From Kaistella montana (GTDB taxonomy: Bacteria > Bacteroidota > Bacteroidia > Flavobacteriales > Weeksellaceae), in contig NZ_JANFQP010000001.1 of NCBI RefSeq assembly GCF_024436175.1, positions 558,001 through 622,000 on the forward strand: a DNA stretch of 64,000 bases. Reading direction: 5' to 3'. The notes under the pieces are model-generated. The model was not told the origin of the DNA. It worked only from the letters and a program-made list of their open reading frames with translations, and searched no databases. Positions 61,717 to 64,000 of this stretch are shown piece after piece (position 1 is the first letter of the stretch; every line of letters begins with the position of its first letter). Position numbers and translations under genes: made by a program.

Positions 61717-62364
61717 TTATAACTCAGTTATGAGGTAGTCCTTGTATTGATTTTTGTTGAAACTAAACAGCGTGTTGCTCAAGGTTTGGTTTTCTTTGTA
61801 ATTGCTAATTGCAATCACCGAAACTGAATTATCTGTGGAGAATTGCTCCAGCTTCACCAATTGCTTTTTAGCACCATTTACGAAAAGATTCACTTCCTTA
61901 ATTCCGTTATTTTTTGTAGGAATTAGCTTTATTTGATCAGCTTTTACGCCGTTCACGGTGATTTTTCCGATATATTTTACGTTGTATCCTTTTTTATATT
62001 CTTCCACATAATTCAGTGGAGAAAACATTTGGGAATCCGTTGTTGGTTTTGCAATCGTTACTTCCTGATCTTCTGAGGAAATATTGTAGATTTTGTTTCC
62101 ATCGAAAATCTGTTCTGTTCCCATGATTTTCAACTTGTACTTGTCTTTTGCAGAGTAGAAAATTCCAGGTTCGGTTTTGGTTACTTTCTTGTTGTTGCCG
62201 GTTCCGTAAACAAATTTAAAGTAAACATTATTTTTAGCTTTATAATTTGTTGAAACTGCATCAAGAAGTGTTTTTGCTTTTGCATCGATTTTCTGAGCAG
62301 AAAATGTAGCTACGGTTCCCAAAACGAAAACTCCGACGGTAATTTTTTTCAATATACTTTTCAT
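61717..62364 (-). CDS. LolA family outer-membrane lipoprotein carrier
   Basis: 215 residues with signal peptide (MKSILKKITVGVFVLGTVATFSAQ). The LolA pattern is visible: AKTLLDAVSTNYKAKNNVYF, GIFYSAKDKYKLKIMGTEQIFDGNKIY, SPLNYVEEYKKGYNVKYIG and strands through ISNYKENQTLSNTLFSF. The protein takes lipoproteins through the periplasm. It lies directly downstream of ftsK (64-base gap), an order common in flavobacteria. Confidence 0.9.
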   Translation of the reverse strand: MKSILKKITVGVFVLGTVATFSAQKIDAKAKTLLDAVSTNYKAKNNVYFKFVYGTGNNKKVTKTEPGIFYSAKDKYKLKIMGTEQIFDGNKIYNISSEDQEVTIAKPTTDSQMFSPLNYVEEYKKGYNVKYIGKITVNGVKADQIKLIPTKNNGIKEVNLFVNGAKKQLVKLEQFSTDNSVSVIAISNYKENQTLSNTLFSFNKNQYKDYLITEL

Positions 62365-62428
62365 TCTTTTTTTTATTTTTTGGATTAAAGCTTTTCTTTA
62401 AAGTTAAACTATTGTTTAAAATTAAAGT

Positions 62429-64000
62429 TTACTTGCGCAATTCTTCCAAAAACTGTTCCAAAGAATTTAAATCGCTAATCAATACTTCTCTTGCTTTTGC
62501 ACCATTGAAGCCGCCTACAATTCCGCTAGCTTCCAATTGGTCCATAATTCTTCCGGCTCTGTTGTAGCCCAATTTCAGTTGTCTCTGAAGCATTGAAGTG
62601 GATCCTTGTTGTGTTGAAACAATAATTCTTGCTGCATCTTCGAAAAGGGCATCTTTTTCATTTGGATCGAAAGCACCGACGGTTGAAGTTGCTTCTTCAC
62701 TAGAATATTCCGGAAGCATGAATGCACTTGCATATCCTTTCTGTTCACCGATGAATTCGGCAATTTTCTCCACTTCCGGAGTGTCAACAAATGCACATTG
62801 AAGTCTTAAAATTTCATTTCCATTAAAATAAAGCATATCTCCTTTTCCGATCAATTGATCAGCTCCTGTAGCATCCAGAATTGTTCGGGAATCTACACTT
62901 GAAATTACACGGAAAGCCGCTCTGGCTGGGAAATTTGCTTTAATCATTCCCGTAATTACGTTTACAGATGGTCTTTGTGTCGCTACGATCAAGTGAATTC
63001 CAACGGCTCTTGCCAACTGTGCAAGTCGGGCAATTGGAAGTTCTACTTCTTTTCCTGCAGTCATAATCAAATCAGCGAATTCGTCGACTACCAAAACGAT
63101 GTAAGGCAAATATCGATGTCCGTTTTCAGGATTTAATTTTCTTTCAGTGAATTTCTTGTTGTATTCTTTTAAATTTTTACAAAATGCATTTTTAAGCAAA
63201 TCATAGCGCTGATCCATCTCGATACAAAGGGAATTCAGTGTGTTGATTACCTTGTGAGTATCGGTGATAATCGCGTCGTCGCCATCGGGAAGTTTCGCCA
63301 AATAATGTCTTTCGATTTTGGAATACAATGAAAGTTCCACTTTTTTCGGATCCACCATCACGAATTTCAGTTCGCTCGGATGTTTTTTGTAGAGTAGGGA
63401 AGTGAGGATTGCATTAATTCCCACCGATTTTCCTTGTCCGGTCGCACCTGCCATCAATAAGTGAGGCATTTTTGCCAAATCGGCCATAAAAATTTCATTA
63501 GAAATCGTTTTCCCGAAAACCACCGGCAAATCCATATCGGTGTTTTGGAATTTTTGGGAAGCAATCACACTTCTCATCGAAACCATCGAAGGATTTTTTC
63601 TCGGAACTTCAATTCCAATGGTTCCTTTTCCTGGCATTGGCGCGATAATTCGAATTCCAAGAGCGGAAAGATTTAGCGCAATATCATCTTGAAGTTTTTT
63701 AATGGAAGCCACACGAATTCCCGCTTCTGGAACGATTTCGTATAAAGTTACGGTCGGTCCTACAGTCGCTTTGATTTCGGCAATTCCAACATTGAAATTC
63801 TTCAGAAGTCCAACAATTTTATTCTTATTTTCCTCTAATTCTTCACGGTTGATGGAAATTTCCTCGTTTCCGTAATCTCTCAACAAATCCAAAGTTGGCA
63901 TTTGGAATTTCGCAAGATCCAGTTTATGATCGTAAAGACCGTGTTGATTAACGAGTTCTTGCGATTTTTGATCGGATTCATCCAAAACGTCTACCGTTTT
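62429..64000 (-). CDS. ftsK: DNA translocase FtsK, 5' part cut by window edge
   Basis: At least 523 residues, with the frame open to the window end; the N-terminal membrane part is outside. The motor domain has MAGATGQGKSVGINAILTS (Walker A), VLVVDEFADLIM (Walker B) and IHLIVATQRPSVNVITGMIKAN. The C-terminal gamma domain STSMLQRQLKLGYNRAGRIMDQLEASGIV binds the KOPS-type DNA signal and directs XerCD. It moves chromosomes at the division septum. It has lolA and LptF/G genes downstream. Confidence 0.95.
   Translation of the reverse strand, partial: KTVDVLDESDQKSQELVNQHGLYDHKLDLAKFQMPTLDLLRDYGNEEISINREELEENKNKIVGLLKNFNVGIAEIKATVGPTVTLYEIVPEAGIRVASIKKLQDDIALNLSALGIRIIAPMPGKGTIGIEVPRKNPSMVSMRSVIASQKFQNTDMDLPVVFGKTISNEIFMADLAKMPHLLMAGATGQGKSVGINAILTSLLYKKHPSELKFVMVDPKKVELSLYSKIERHYLAKLPDGDDAIITDTHKVINTLNSLCIEMDQRYDLLKNAFCKNLKEYNKKFTERKLNPENGHRYLPYIVLVVDEFADLIMTAGKEVELPIARLAQLARAVGIHLIVATQRPSVNVITGMIKANFPARAAFRVISSVDSRTILDATGADQLIGKGDMLYFNGNEILRLQCAFVDTPEVEKIAEFIGEQKGYASAFMLPEYSSEEATSTVGAFDPNEKDALFEDAARIIVSTQQGSTSMLQRQLKLGYNRAGRIMDQLEASGIVGGFNGAKAREVLISDLNSLEQFLEELRK

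Overview
The window looks like chromosomal DNA of a low-GC member of the Bacteroidota, most likely a flavobacterium of the Weeksellaceae (Chryseobacterium/Kaistella-like). This rests on gene content and not on rRNA, which is absent. The pointers are a DnaE with a fused N-terminal proofreading exonuclease, Bacteroidota families (DUF5686, DUF4920, DUF4199, DUF2007, BT_3928-type DoxX, S9 DPP-IV), menaquinone genes, and promoters of the Bacteroidota form TTTG-N19-TAnnTTTG.

Layout. 1-3,720: the start of an MFS exporter, then a run of small plus-strand genes (DUF1569, two tandem secreted paralogues, a membrane protein, GNAT, VOC, DUF1801). 3,750-6,770: an accessory block (WYL regulator, RidA, YdeI-like, FRG-domain protein) with attC-like inverted-repeat elements, perhaps cassette-borne DNA. 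6,870-9,890: thiolase, NAPE-PLD-like hydrolase, AHSA1 protein. 10,069-14,721: DnaE. 14,842-19,756: a TetR-controlled TolC/HlyD/DHA2 efflux operon. 19,783-25,114: CorA, FabH, a decayed spacer with a 21-bp tandem repeat and a gene remnant, DnaG and ClpP. 25,189-33,867: TPI, TerB-like, BT_3928-like, DUF1599, FolP, a DUF5686 protein and RecG. 33,968-42,291: a secreted thioredoxin, three tandem POT peptide transporters, a RelE/ParE toxin-antitoxin pair and dipeptidyl peptidase IV. 42,457-47,672: a divergent AAA+ protein, an XRE regulator with three promoter/operator-like repeats, TerC, an M14 carboxypeptidase and DUF4920. 47,865-53,208: an APC permease, DUF2007, MenB-MenA, a UPF0173 hydrolase, SRP RNA and DUF4199. 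53,280-64,000: glycosyltransferase, DUF2807 lipoprotein, phosphohexomutase, aminotransferase, KdsB, a LolA-like protein, glutathione peroxidase, LptF/G, LolA and FtsK (cut by the window edge).

How the genes work together. DPP-IV, the M14 peptidase, three POT carriers and an APC permease fit a peptide-consuming lifestyle. MenB and MenA catalyse successive parts of menaquinone synthesis. KdsB, LptF/G and LolA serve outer-membrane assembly. The efflux operon appears self-regulated through an operator lying on its promoter.

Most notable signals: a structured intergenic repeat present twice, each time beginning at a stop codon and with a compensatory base change in its outer stem; attC-like elements around the accessory block; an exact 21-bp-period tandem repeat; a primase lacking three of four zinc ligands; an AAA+ protein with altered Walker motifs; and an XRE gene preceded by three spaced -7-like repeats and probably leaderless. 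No complete new multi-gene system was proven. The cassette-like block is the best candidate.
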